The notes under the pieces are model-generated. The model did no database searches, was not told the origin of the DNA, and saw nothing but the letters and a program-made list of their open reading frames with translations. Both the position numbers and the translations under genes were made by a program. A stretch of DNA of 64,000 nucleotides from Clostridium sp. 'White wine YQ' (GTDB lineage: Bacteria > Bacillota > Clostridia > Clostridiales > Clostridiaceae). The DNA is taken from contig NZ_JAQYUU010000003.1 in assembly GCF_028728205.1 (NCBI RefSeq), positions 354,039 to 418,038 on the forward strand, written 5' to 3'. Positions 51,168 through 59,312 of the stretch are shown here, in pieces; position 1 is the stretch's first letter, and the number at the start of each line of letters is the position of its first letter.

Positions 51168-52391
51168 CTAAATTTTTTCTCTAATTATAGGCATACTCAT
51201 GCATCTTGGGCCTCCACGACCTCTAGATAATTCATAGGATTCAAACTCTAACACTTCAATATTGTTTTTTCTTAAAGCTTCGTTAGTTACATGATTGCGA
51301 TTATAACAAATTACTTTGCCAGGTGCTACAGCAAGTGTATTACTTCCATCATTCCATTGTTCTCTGCTTGCTGCAATAAAATCCCCATTACCACACCTTA
51401 TTAGATTTACTGCTGGTAGGTTTAGATGTCTTTTCAATATACTTGATAACTCTTCATGTTCATACTTTATTTTGATTTCATCATTTTTTCCTTTATGAAT
51501 GCTATATACATCTAAAGGTTCCTCAATACCGGGATATATAGTAAACTGATCATAATCCACCATAGTAAATACCGTATCTAAATGCATATATGCTCTAGTT
51601 TTAGGGATATCAAAAGCTAAAACCGTTTCAAAAGGTTCCTCTGAACTTAACAGTCTATGTGCTAACCTTTCTATTGCAATTGATTCTGTTCTATCACTTA
51701 TTCCAATAGCTAAAACTTTATCAGAAAGAACTAGAATATCTCCACCCTCAATTGGATGAGTTTTGTTTCTGTTGTACCACCTTGGCGTATCCTTGAACCT
51801 AGGATGATTATCAAATATATATTTTGCAAATATAGTTTCTCTATTTCTTGTCACATTGGCCATAACATTTAGTGAAATACCCGACCCAATAGATGCGAAA
51901 GGATCCCTTTGAAAATACATATTAGGAATAGGATCCAGATAAAAAGGATACGGATTCTTAACCATATCTCCCAAGGACTTTGGTTTAATATCACTAAGCT
52001 CTTCTTTTCTAACACCAGCTATACATTTTCTTATTAGTTCCTTTGGTGAACAGTGGACAAATAGCTCCATGAGAGCTTCCTGAAACCCTTGAGTAACTAT
52101 TTTCCCCTCTTCCATAAATTCTTTTAGAAATTCATCCCTAACCTTAGTATCCTCTAAAATATCTGCCATAAGATCAGTAAGATATAGAACTTCTACACCT
52201 TCATTGCGTAAAATATCTGCAAATTGATTATGTTCTTTTTCTGCCTGTTTTAAAAAAACAATTTCATCAAATAATAATCTTCTTAAATAATCCGGAACTA
52301 TATTCTCAACCTCTTCTCCAGGGCAATGAAGAAGTACACACTTTAGATTTCCTATTTCACTATAAACAGAAATATTAGAATTAGAAACCAC
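51168..52391 (-). CDS. arcA: arginine deiminase
   Basis: A protein of about 407 residues that converts arginine to citrulline and ammonia. Visible landmarks are SVYSEIGNLKCVLLHCPGEE at the start, FQRDPFASIG, IEGGDILVLSDKVLAIGISDRT, MHLDTVFTMVD with the catalytic His/Asp pair, GNGDFIAASREQW and the C-terminal nucleophile region RGRGGPRCMSMPI with the catalytic Cys. GGAGG is 10 nt from GTG 52391 but only 1 nt from ATG 52400, so the GTG is preferred; both are possible. arcB and arcC are not adjacent, so the pathway may be incomplete or split. Confidence 0.95.
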   Translation of the reverse strand: MVSNSNISVYSEIGNLKCVLLHCPGEEVENIVPDYLRRLLFDEIVFLKQAEKEHNQFADILRNEGVEVLYLTDLMADILEDTKVRDEFLKEFMEEGKIVTQGFQEALMELFVHCSPKELIRKCIAGVRKEELSDIKPKSLGDMVKNPYPFYLDPIPNMYFQRDPFASIGSGISLNVMANVTRNRETIFAKYIFDNHPRFKDTPRWYNRNKTHPIEGGDILVLSDKVLAIGISDRTESIAIERLAHRLLSSEEPFETVLAFDIPKTRAYMHLDTVFTMVDYDQFTIYPGIEEPLDVYSIHKGKNDEIKIKYEHEELSSILKRHLNLPAVNLIRCGNGDFIAASREQWNDGSNTLAVAPGKVICYNRNHVTNEALRKNNIEVLEFESYELSRGRGGPRCMSMPIIREKI

Positions 52392-52400
52392 GAAATTCAT

Positions 52401-52733
52401 CCCTCCTTTAGTAATCTAATCCTTAGTGTTCCATTTTTCTTTAATATTATGTTTTGAGAAGGGTTAACTCACAATATTCGAATCCTATTATTCAAGTCTC
52501 ACATTATTTTTCATAAATTCCATTGAAAATAATTTAAATTTAACCATTATATGTAAAGTCACATGGTTATTCACCGATATAATTATTAAGACTCTATATA
52601 TTTTTGAATAAAACTATTCTGGGATTCTACTATTCCCTTTTATTTACTGTAGTTTTAACAATAGAAATATACTTGGGCATAAGCCCTTGGCATAGAGAAA
52701 ATAGTTTATATTAATGATTTGAGGTGTAAAGTC
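52401..52733. other. 333-bp intergenic region between arcA and an unknown gene
   Basis: No gene or strong terminator seen. It must hold divergent promoters for arcA and the gene at 52734. A small GGGC-ATAA-GCCC hairpin sits near 52674-52687. Confidence 0.5.
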
Positions 52734-53996
52734 ATGTACGTTAATAATATTAATTCCGTAAATTCAATAGCTATAATTCCTAATTCATATAGCAGTGAAG
52801 GCAACGTAGTAGAAGCTGCTTCTAATGACATAGTACAAGTTAACAGCGATGCTATTGAATTTAGCTTAAATTATTCCAAGCCAGTGTTATCAACCCTAGA
52901 TGATATTAAGAACACATTTAGTAAAACTAATTGGATAGATTTAGCGGACAACTCATCTATTTCAGATTATACAGTAAAGTATGGAGACATTTTACATGAC
53001 ATAATGTCAAATCCCGAATTTGATGATAAACAAATAGAAAGTTTAACTAAAGTTTTAGACTCTTCTTTTAATGACTATGCTGAAAATATAGCAGAGAAAC
53101 TATCAAAAAACATTTCAACTTTTTTTAATCTGCCATACAATGCAGAGCAAATATATACTGCCCAGGGTACTGATATGGGCATAACAGGTGAAAAAATTAT
53201 TAATAAAGATGAATTGAAGGAAAATATTTATAATATGCTTTCTGCATCAAAAATCTTTTATAGAAATAACTCAGATGGAACAAAAGATGAACTTGAACAA
53301 TTTCTTAATGACAAGTTTTCCGAAACTCAAAATATTAATAAGCTAAGCTATAAAGACTTTACAGCATTAGGTAATACATTGAGTGCTTATTATAAAGCTG
53401 ATAGAGCTGCATATTACGATACTAATTATAACAGTCCTTCTAGAAGGTTGGATTTAATGAATACTGCTTTAAGCAGTTTAAAGACCTCAAGTGCATCACA
53501 AACATTAGTGAATGCATTTGAAAAAACAACGCAGCAAAATAACAACTATTTCATCAGGATGAATGCATATAGAGAAGTAAGAATTGGGTTTGAAAACAAC
53601 TTTGATAATCTTATTAATGATTATATAAAATATTCAACTAAGTTAGATACTCTAAAAGAGCGTAGGAAAGAGATTATTGAAGAGCACGAAAAGGAGATAC
53701 AAAAATTCGAAGAAAAATTTAGGAAGCAGATGCTTCAACTTATGCTTCTAGGTCTATCAAATGGTCAAGAGCAAATCCAAAACATGCAAAAACTACATGA
53801 AAACAAGCTCAATAATCTTTCTAAACAAGAAGTAGAAATTGAAAACAGGCTAAAAAGCATTGGCGAAAATCTAAGAAAGAATTCGGAGGAATACTCTAAA
53901 TTCCTGAAGTCTCCAGCTTCCTACATTGATAGCTATTTAAATAATTCTGAATCAAATGGCCAGAATTTAGAGAAAGATAGTAAAAACAATAAATAA
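52734..53996 (+). CDS. unknown coiled-coil protein
   Basis: A 420-residue protein without signal peptide or membrane helix. The N-terminal part (about 1-60) is low-complexity and Asn/Ser-rich; residues 60-290 are helical; residues about 290-395 form a strongly charged coiled coil (LKERRKEIIEEHEKEIQKFEEKFRKQ and ENKLNNLSKQEVEIENRLKSI) broken by a Met/Leu-rich patch. The tail is Asn/Ser-rich. Ribosome site GAGGTG at 6-7 nt favours the ATG at 52734. No family recognised; a structural or cell-surface-associated cytosolic role is only a guess. Confidence 0.7.
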   Translation: MYVNNINSVNSIAIIPNSYSSEGNVVEAASNDIVQVNSDAIEFSLNYSKPVLSTLDDIKNTFSKTNWIDLADNSSISDYTVKYGDILHDIMSNPEFDDKQIESLTKVLDSSFNDYAENIAEKLSKNISTFFNLPYNAEQIYTAQGTDMGITGEKIINKDELKENIYNMLSASKIFYRNNSDGTKDELEQFLNDKFSETQNINKLSYKDFTALGNTLSAYYKADRAAYYDTNYNSPSRRLDLMNTALSSLKTSSASQTLVNAFEKTTQQNNNYFIRMNAYREVRIGFENNFDNLINDYIKYSTKLDTLKERRKEIIEEHEKEIQKFEEKFRKQMLQLMLLGLSNGQEQIQNMQKLHENKLNNLSKQEVEIENRLKSIGENLRKNSEEYSKFLKSPASYIDSYLNNSESNGQNLEKDSKNNK

Positions 53997-54007
53997 AAAT
54001 CTAATAT

Positions 54008-54038
54008 AAAGACTCTAGCAGCTTTTGCTAGAGTCTTT
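54008..54038 (+). terminator. terminator of the coiled-coil gene
   Basis: AAAGACTCTAGCA and TGCTAGAGTCTTT form a perfect 13-bp stem with a 5-nt loop. Confidence 0.9.
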
Positions 54039-54198
54039 AACTTTGTCATAATGAGTTGAATTGAACTTACTGTAGCCGCTTACCCCCTCTTCATTTTCAA
54101 ATTCATTATTTACTTCTTCGCTATACAAAAAAGACATCTTATTCTTCTATACATTTTAGCTTTTAAATCTATTATCTCCGTACATTTTCTTCTTATCA

Positions 54199-54525
54199 TT
54201 AACCCCTCAATATATTAGACACTGTACTTTGACTTATTCCTAGATATGTAGCTATGTCATCTTGAATAAGTCCTTTAGTATGCCTAAGATATTTTACTAA
54301 TTCATCCCTTTGTTCTGTAGTATAATATAATGGAATATTAATGTATTCGTTACTTATAACTCCATTCGGTGCAACTATCTTTATAAATATCTTACCATCA
54401 ACAGTTCTTACCTTCATAAACTTTTCTCCTGTTGAATGCTTTATCCCCATATTAAAGCTTTCTATTTGATTTTCACTTAAAAATGGTTTTTTATTTATAA
54501 AATTTTCTGTTATTTCTGGAAACAT
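54199..54525 (-). CDS. small helix-turn-helix protein
   Basis: A 108-residue protein. The C-terminal LRHTKGLIQDDIATYLGISQSTVSNILRG is a clear Xre/Mor-like HTH (about 80-108) at the extreme end. The N-terminal part is beta-rich (VRTVDGKIFIKIVAPNGVISNEYINIPL). Likely DNA binding. Probable regulator of unknown target in a region with gene remnants; the ribosome site (GAGGTAAG) is good. Confidence 0.65.
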   Translation of the reverse strand: MFPEITENFINKKPFLSENQIESFNMGIKHSTGEKFMKVRTVDGKIFIKIVAPNGVISNEYINIPLYYTTEQRDELVKYLRHTKGLIQDDIATYLGISQSTVSNILRG

Positions 54526-54626
54526 ATTACTTACCTCTTATATATTAACTTATTAAATTAATATCAAAATAATATTAATCTGATAAGTATTCTTTCCATA
54601 GTAATTCTGCCTTATTCATATACCAT

Positions 54627-54752
54627 TATTTAAATCTAATATCTACAATACTTCTTAATGAAACAAAGAAGGCACACCCTTTAAAGCTATTCCTTCTTTG
54701 TTACTTAGATATCTTGTTAAGTTATTATCTAAATTAACCTTAATTTAAAACT
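54627..54752 (-). pseudogene. decayed paralogue of the 83-residue gene at 54841
   Basis: A minus-strand frame broken by stop codons encodes IKVNLDNNLTRYLSNKEG followed by IALKGVPSLFH, aligning without gaps to IKLNIKDKLIDYLDKEEG / VTIEGTPSSFM of the gene 200 bp away (10 of 26 central residues identical, including EG, GxPSxF). Stops occur before and after this segment. It is best read as an old tandem duplicate that has lost its function. Confidence 0.6.
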
Positions 54753-54840
54753 TATACTAGGATTTTTCCTCTCCTTAGCTTCATAATATCATATTCGATT
54801 ATTCATTTCAGTATCCAATGTTTATTTAGCCCCATTGTTT

Positions 54841-55092
54841 TTATATATCAACATCTAAATATAATGTATTTATTCCAATATTTTTTAACATAAAAGAAGA
54901 AGGTGTACCCTCTATAGTTACGCCTTCTTCTTTATCAAGATAATCAATTAACTTATCCTTAATATTTAATTTTATTGAACCAATTTCACTTAATTTATTA
55001 ATTGTTATTTCTGATATTATCATATGAAATGATTTCTTCTGCTGTTGTCTTTTAATATTACCACTTATTAAAACTTTACTAAAGTTCTCCAT
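54841..55092 (-). CDS. 83-residue protein of unknown function
   Basis: A small soluble protein, MENFSKVLISGNIKRQQQKK..., with alternating strands and an EEGVTIEGTPSSFMLKN segment. Charged and Ile-rich. No strong ribosome site (GAG at about 20 nt). A decayed copy lies downstream. It may itself be fading, but the frame is intact. No known family. Confidence 0.5.
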   Translation of the reverse strand: MENFSKVLISGNIKRQQQKKSFHMIISEITINKLSEIGSIKLNIKDKLIDYLDKEEGVTIEGTPSSFMLKNIGINTLYLDVDI

Positions 55093-55122
55093 GATACTTT
55101 TAATAAACTCACATGATATTTT

Positions 55123-55203
55123 CTAGCTAACATCATCTGATAAGGTAACTATTAATGGAACTTTCTGTTCTTCAAGATCTTTAACCTTGTTACTTAATTC
55201 TTC
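55123..55203 (-). pseudogene. C-terminal coding fragment
   Basis: A 26-codon open stretch, EELSNKVKDLEEQKVPLIVT then LSDDVS, ending in TAG just before the 83-residue gene, has stop codons immediately upstream in its frame. It reads like the coiled-coil C-terminus of a degraded protein rather than random sequence. Weak evidence. Confidence 0.3.
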
Positions 55204-55380
55204 TTATCTAGTTTATATTTGCTTAATTATTCATAAACTAAAAAAGTACCAACATTATGGCTACAAGTACTCTTAATTAATTAATTAATTAATTATTTAT
55301 ACATTACTTATGATACACTATTCTAACTAGTAAAACTTCCCTAAATTAACTTATGCTTATGCTTATACTTAACAAAAATT

Positions 55381-55430
55381 GCACTCACTTATGGTACGAT
55401 TCTCCATATCAGTAGTAAGTGAGGTTTTTG
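55381..55430. repeat. hairpin with ACTTATGGTACG repeat
   Basis: CTCACTT and AAGTGAG form a stem around ACTTATGGTACGATTC and a CCAT-containing apical loop, then GTTTTTG. The 16-nt word shares all but one position with the terminator at 46923-46938. No gene ends here, so it may be left over from a lost gene. Confidence 0.5.
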
Positions 55431-55520
55431 CATTATTTTAAAATTAAGATTATGTTTTTTGGTCTTGATATAGAAGTCAAAAGCAAAGAAAAAGTGCCAC
55501 TCCTGCAAGAGTAGCACTAA
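55431..55520. repeat. direct repeat copy A flanking the acyltransferase gene
   Basis: About 90 bp that match 56871-56960 in exact register (52 of the first 60 positions identical), 1,440 bp apart. The common core is TCTTGATATAGAAGTCAA followed by GCAAAGAAAAA and a GTGCC...GCAC hairpin. The hairpin at 55493-55518 would end the minus-strand acyltransferase transcript. Confidence 0.75.
55493..55518 (-). terminator. terminator of the acyltransferase gene
   Basis: AGTGCcACTC and GAGTaGCACT around CTGCAA; minus-strand T-rich tail TTTTTCTTTG. Confidence 0.75.
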
Positions 55521-55644
55521 GTTTTTCTTGTTTATATACTATCAAATCTTTATAAAAAATAAACATTTATGTTTTTAAATTAAAATGCTTATATAAATAC
55601 TGGTCGGCATACTAACGCCAATTCCCTTATTTTTTTCTTTGAAA

Positions 55645-56709
55645 TTAATTATTTAAGGTCGGATATGCTTTACTAATCCCACTTCTTTGAATTTTCTTTA
55701 TAAGCTTATTATAAAGAAAACTTATTAAAAGTAGTACACCAAAATATAGTGATAAAGAAATAAGCTTGTTATCAAAAATTCTAAGTAAGCTATATTTCCA
55801 CATAAGAACCCCTTCAAATAGATATATTTCATAAGATATTGAACCAATAAACTGAAGAAACCTGGATACAAAATTATAATATCTTAGCAAAACAATTAGT
55901 ATAATCAGGAGCAATGAAAATGAAGTATTCGTTAATATATATAACTTTAAACTTAAGGTTATATATTTGCTAAGAATAATAAATAAGAAGAAAAAAACAA
56001 CTGCAAATAGTAAAAATAAATATACTATATTCTTTTTATAAAAGTAATCTTTTATTTTCTCTGAATATAATGCTAATAATACTCCAATTGGAAAAGAAAA
56101 TGCACTAAGCTGCCAATTATATGATAAGTCAAGTAAATACCCACTAAAATGACCTCGATAAATTAAATAAGAAAAACAAAATAATAATAAAACCCTAATA
56201 TAATTCTTGAGCGGAAGCCTAAATGTTATATAAAATATTATATAGCAAAACAAAATCATTGATATATACCACATCGATGCATCAATACTTCTTCTACCAT
56301 CAATGCCCATTAATACTAGAATGATAGTTTTGGGAGAATAGCTTTTATGAAAATATAACCAATCAATTATAATCCAAACTAAAGTAACAACAGAGTAAGG
56401 TATTAAAATTGATGTAATCCTTCCAATTAATGTTCGAAAACTTATTCCATTACTTAAATAGGATTTTGTTATACCAAAACCAGATAATATTAAAAATAAT
56501 GCTACCCCCCATGCTCCGGCATAAATTAGATTAGGAACAATAAAAATATGTTTATCAATAGACATATGTCCAAGAATAACAAGGATAATAGCTATACCCT
56601 TTAATTCCTTCGTGCACAGTTTATCAAGTGCTATACTTTTCTCAATAGCTTGTCCTGTTCTTTTAAATGACAATAATGCTATTCCGATTAATACTAATAA
56701 TATGGCCAT
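55645..56709 (-). CDS. acyltransferase 3 family membrane protein
   Basis: A 354-residue membrane acyltransferase with about ten helices. KELKGIAIILVILGHMSIDKHIFIVPNLIYAGAWGVALFLILSGFG is the Acyl_transf_3/OafB-like signature with the catalytic-type His in LGHM. The C-terminus is YNKLIKKIQRSG. Such enzymes acylate surface polysaccharides, peptidoglycan or antibiotics. It is flanked by long direct repeats and surrounded by gene remnants, which suggests a mobile or variable cargo gene. Confidence 0.85.
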   Translation of the reverse strand: MAILLVLIGIALLSFKRTGQAIEKSIALDKLCTKELKGIAIILVILGHMSIDKHIFIVPNLIYAGAWGVALFLILSGFGITKSYLSNGISFRTLIGRITSILIPYSVVTLVWIIIDWLYFHKSYSPKTIILVLMGIDGRRSIDASMWYISMILFCYIIFYITFRLPLKNYIRVLLLFCFSYLIYRGHFSGYLLDLSYNWQLSAFSFPIGVLLALYSEKIKDYFYKKNIVYLFLLFAVVFFFLFIILSKYITLSLKLYILTNTSFSLLLIILIVLLRYYNFVSRFLQFIGSISYEIYLFEGVLMWKYSLLRIFDNKLISLSLYFGVLLLISFLYNKLIKKIQRSGISKAYPTLNN

Positions 56710-56870
56710 TCTGTCTAATTTCCCCCACTTCTATACATGTATTTAGGACTAAGGTTCTTCAAGTTCTCTTACAGATATGCCTTTAGTCCTATATATTATA
56801 TCACATAGCTTTTTCCTAGCACATAATTCTTCATAATCATGGTATAATTCTAAAACATACTCCTTTTATA

Positions 56871-56960
56871 CATCATTTTAAATTTAAGATTAAAATTCTT
56901 TGTCTTGATATAGAAGTCAAACGCAAAGAAAAAAGTGCCCACCTACAAAGAGTTGCACTT
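56871..56960. repeat. direct repeat copy B flanking the acyltransferase gene
   Basis: The second copy of the repeat at 55431-55520, same orientation. Its 3' part (56933-56960) is the terminator of the MBL gene. Confidence 0.75.
56933..56960 (-). terminator. terminator of the MBL/2H gene pair
   Basis: AAGTGC and GCACTT flank an imperfect inner stem; the minus strand ends in TTTTTTCTTTGCG. Confidence 0.7.
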
Positions 56961-56964
56961 TTTC

Positions 56965-57663
56965 TTAATTAATATTAACTATATTAAAACCTTGTTTTCT
57001 ACTCTCTTCAATAAAGTTTTCTCCATCAATATGAATACAATAAACTTGATTTCTATATTCTTTAGGTACTAATTCACATAACCTTCTTAATGATGTATGA
57101 ACATTGTCTTTTGAATCATCTAAACATGTATCATGATATACTAAATTTCCATCCTTTAAAAAATCAACTATATCAATATTAGTCTCATAGGCGTCTCCAC
57201 TATAAAATATATTATTTCCTATATCAAACTTTAAAGTATAAGAGTAAGAATTAAGAGCTTTCACGTGTTTCGCCAACCTTGAATTTATACTTAAACTTAA
57301 TGATTCAATTCTATTATGAGAATCTACCACCATAAAACTCTCATTTTCCTTTAAGCCTAGTAACTCTAAAAATAATTTCATTCTTTCTTTTTCACTAAAA
57401 TACACTTTTGATATTATTTTATATTTCCAATAACAAAATCCAACAAACCCGCCTAATGACCCAATATGATCTGAATGCATATGCGTTATTAATATATGAA
57501 CTTCTTCAACTCCGTCCATTAAGTTTTTCTCTAAAATTTTCTTAAATACAGTTTCCCCACAATCTATTAATAATAACGTTTTGTTTTCTTTAATGTAAGC
57601 TGATGTATTAGCTTCTATAGAATGGTATCCCGAACCTCTACCTAAAAATTTCAATGCATTCAT
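56965..57663 (-). CDS. MBL-fold hydrolase (RNase Z/cyclic-nucleotide phosphodiesterase-like)
   Basis: A 232-residue metallo-beta-lactamase-fold protein. LGRGSGYHSIEANTSAYIKE and LLIDCGETVFKKIL give the first motifs, HMHSDHIG (His61, His63, Asp65, His66) the metal site, FYSGDAYETN the further Asp, and VYHDTCLDD...VHTSLRRL plus VYCIHIDGE the C-terminal ligands. The pattern and short length resemble RNase Z-like phosphodiesterases including cyclic-nucleotide hydrolases. It is 20 nt downstream of a 2H phosphoesterase gene on the same strand. Confidence 0.85.
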   Translation of the reverse strand: MNALKFLGRGSGYHSIEANTSAYIKENKTLLLIDCGETVFKKILEKNLMDGVEEVHILITHMHSDHIGSLGGFVGFCYWKYKIISKVYFSEKERMKLFLELLGLKENESFMVVDSHNRIESLSLSINSRLAKHVKALNSYSYTLKFDIGNNIFYSGDAYETNIDIVDFLKDGNLVYHDTCLDDSKDNVHTSLRRLCELVPKEYRNQVYCIHIDGENFIEESRKQGFNIVNIN

Positions 57664-57683
57664 ATAAATACTCCTTTTTAAAA

Positions 57684-58340
57684 TTATAAATTAATACTCT
57701 TATAAACATTAATATTGAAAGTATCCTTAGTTAAGCTGAAATATCCTATATCTATACTAGTAGGTATACTCAAACCTATTTTCTTATTATCTTTTACAAT
57801 ATCTAAAATGTTTAGAACTTTATCATATTCTATATTTTCTAAAAATCTAATAATTGTGATATGAGCTCCCCAGGGCATCTTAAGTTTAATATTATATTTA
57901 TTTGCTTCTCTTTCAATAGCATCTAAATACTCTTTAAAGTTTTCATTTGGAGTTCCTGCAACTATTATTGAATCTTGGTTAATTAAACATTCACTATAAT
58001 TTATTTTCGTATCTTTTATTAATACTCTATTATTACTAGCTATATCAGATATCAATTCTAAGTCATCATTAATTAGCTTAAATCCAACACCTTCATTATA
58101 AGTTGCTAAAGTTGTATGAATATTACCCTTATCATACTTAATACATTTAACTTCTTTATATATTTTTGAAGTAATATTTTTAATATTATTAATTATATTA
58201 TCAGGATGTCTTAATGCTATAATATATCCACCTTTATTTTCTTGAATATTGGGTTTTAATCCTTCTACCATAACCTTTGATGTATCTCTAAATTCAGAAT
58301 ATATTTCCTCCTCATTCTCTAAAAACTCATCATAGTTCAA
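57684..58340 (-). CDS. 2H phosphoesterase superfamily protein
   Basis: A 218-residue protein with two H-x-T motifs: HTTL at residues 75-78 and HITI at 160-163, 85 residues apart, each ending a beta-strand as in the LigT/2',5'-ligase-like 2H fold. Such enzymes act on 2',3'-cyclic or 2'-5'-linked nucleotides and some anti-CBASS phage proteins belong here. The TTG start has GAGGAG at 7 nt. It probably forms an operon with the MBL-fold hydrolase 20 nt downstream. Substrate unknown. Confidence 0.75.
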   Translation of the reverse strand: MNYDEFLENEEEIYSEFRDTSKVMVEGLKPNIQENKGGYIIALRHPDNIINNIKNITSKIYKEVKCIKYDKGNIHTTLATYNEGVGFKLINDDLELISDIASNNRVLIKDTKINYSECLINQDSIIVAGTPNENFKEYLDAIEREANKYNIKLKMPWGAHITIIRFLENIEYDKVLNILDIVKDNKKIGLSIPTSIDIGYFSLTKDTFNINVYKSINL

Positions 58341-58541
58341 TTAATTTCTCCTCAATATAAAATGCTACCTTTATTACTATATTCTTCTCATTCCCTTACT
58401 TTCCTGCAATTAAAAAACTACTCATTTTGAGTGTAGTTTATATGATACCATTAAAATCATTGGCTATTGCTGCTATATTAGTATATATAACTTATAAAAA
58501 AAGATATGTTCTACTAATGTTATAAATAAATGAGGCTTTTT

Positions 58542-58560
58542 GTTTAAATTCGGTTTAAAT
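58542..58560. promoter_or_regulatory. response-regulator box upstream of the two-component operon
   Basis: GTTTAAATTCGGTTTAAAT contains two TTTAAA direct repeats with 11-bp period, typical of OmpR-family sites. An almost identical box is at 60420-60438 before the ABC genes. Confidence 0.65.
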
Positions 58561-58640
58561 AAATGTGATATGTTATAATTGTTAAATATTGAGCGTAAGG
58601 TTACTTTTCTAGTACGTAAAGAAAGGAGTCAATACATAAA

Positions 58641-59312
58641 ATGAATAAGCTATTAGTCGTAGATGATGATCCTAATATTCGTGAGTTGATTGTATTATTT
58701 ATGCAGAATGAAGGATTTGATGTATATGAAGCTTGTGATGGATTAGAGGCTCTAACTAAACTTGAAAGTATTAAAGTAGATATGGTTATTCTTGATGTAA
58801 TGATGCCTAACATAGATGGGTGGGAATTATGCTCTGAGCTTAGAAAGTATTATGATATTCCTTTGCTTATGCTTACAGTTAATGGAGAAACAAGCCAAAA
58901 AGTCAAAGGGTTTCAATTAGGAGCAGATGATTATCTTGTAAAGCCCTTTGATCCTTTAGAACTGGTTGTCAGGGTAAGAGCTTTACTAAAGCGCTATAAA
59001 ATCACCGCCTCCAATACAATCCAGGTCGGAGAATTGTTTATGAACCAGAAAACCTATGAAGTATTATTAAACGGTGAAGGCTTAACCCTTCCCCTTAAGG
59101 AGTTTGAGCTTCTATTTAAACTTGCTAGTTACCCTGGAAAGACATTCTCCAGAGACCAGCTCATTGAAGATATATGGGGTTATGATTTTGACGGAAACGA
59201 AAGAACTTTGGATGTTCATATAAATAGACTCAGGGAACACTTTTCAGACAAAGAGTATTCTTTTAGAATAAAAACTATACGCGGTCTTGGATATCGTTTG
59301 GAGGTTTACTGA
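58641..59312 (+). CDS. OmpR/PhoB family response regulator
   Basis: A 223-residue regulator. Receiver: acidic pocket Asp9-Asp10, phospho-acceptor Asp52 (DVMMP), Thr79 and Lys101. The C-terminal winged helix has LTLPLKEFELLFKLASYPGKTFSRDQLIEDIWGYDFDGNERTLDVHINRLR. Its stop overlaps the kinase start (TGATG). The GTTTAAATTC box upstream suggests autoregulation. Resembles BceR/CssR-like sensors of cell envelope or drug stress by context (ABC exporter downstream). Confidence 0.95.
   Translation: MNKLLVVDDDPNIRELIVLFMQNEGFDVYEACDGLEALTKLESIKVDMVILDVMMPNIDGWELCSELRKYYDIPLLMLTVNGETSQKVKGFQLGADDYLVKPFDPLELVVRVRALLKRYKITASNTIQVGELFMNQKTYEVLLNGEGLTLPLKEFELLFKLASYPGKTFSRDQLIEDIWGYDFDGNERTLDVHINRLREHFSDKEYSFRIKTIRGLGYRLEVY

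Noticed and set aside
55281..55300. TTAA/AATTAATT tandem run as a possible origin or att site
   Set aside because: Simple low-complexity AT repeat with no dyad, no DnaA boxes and no flanking integrase.
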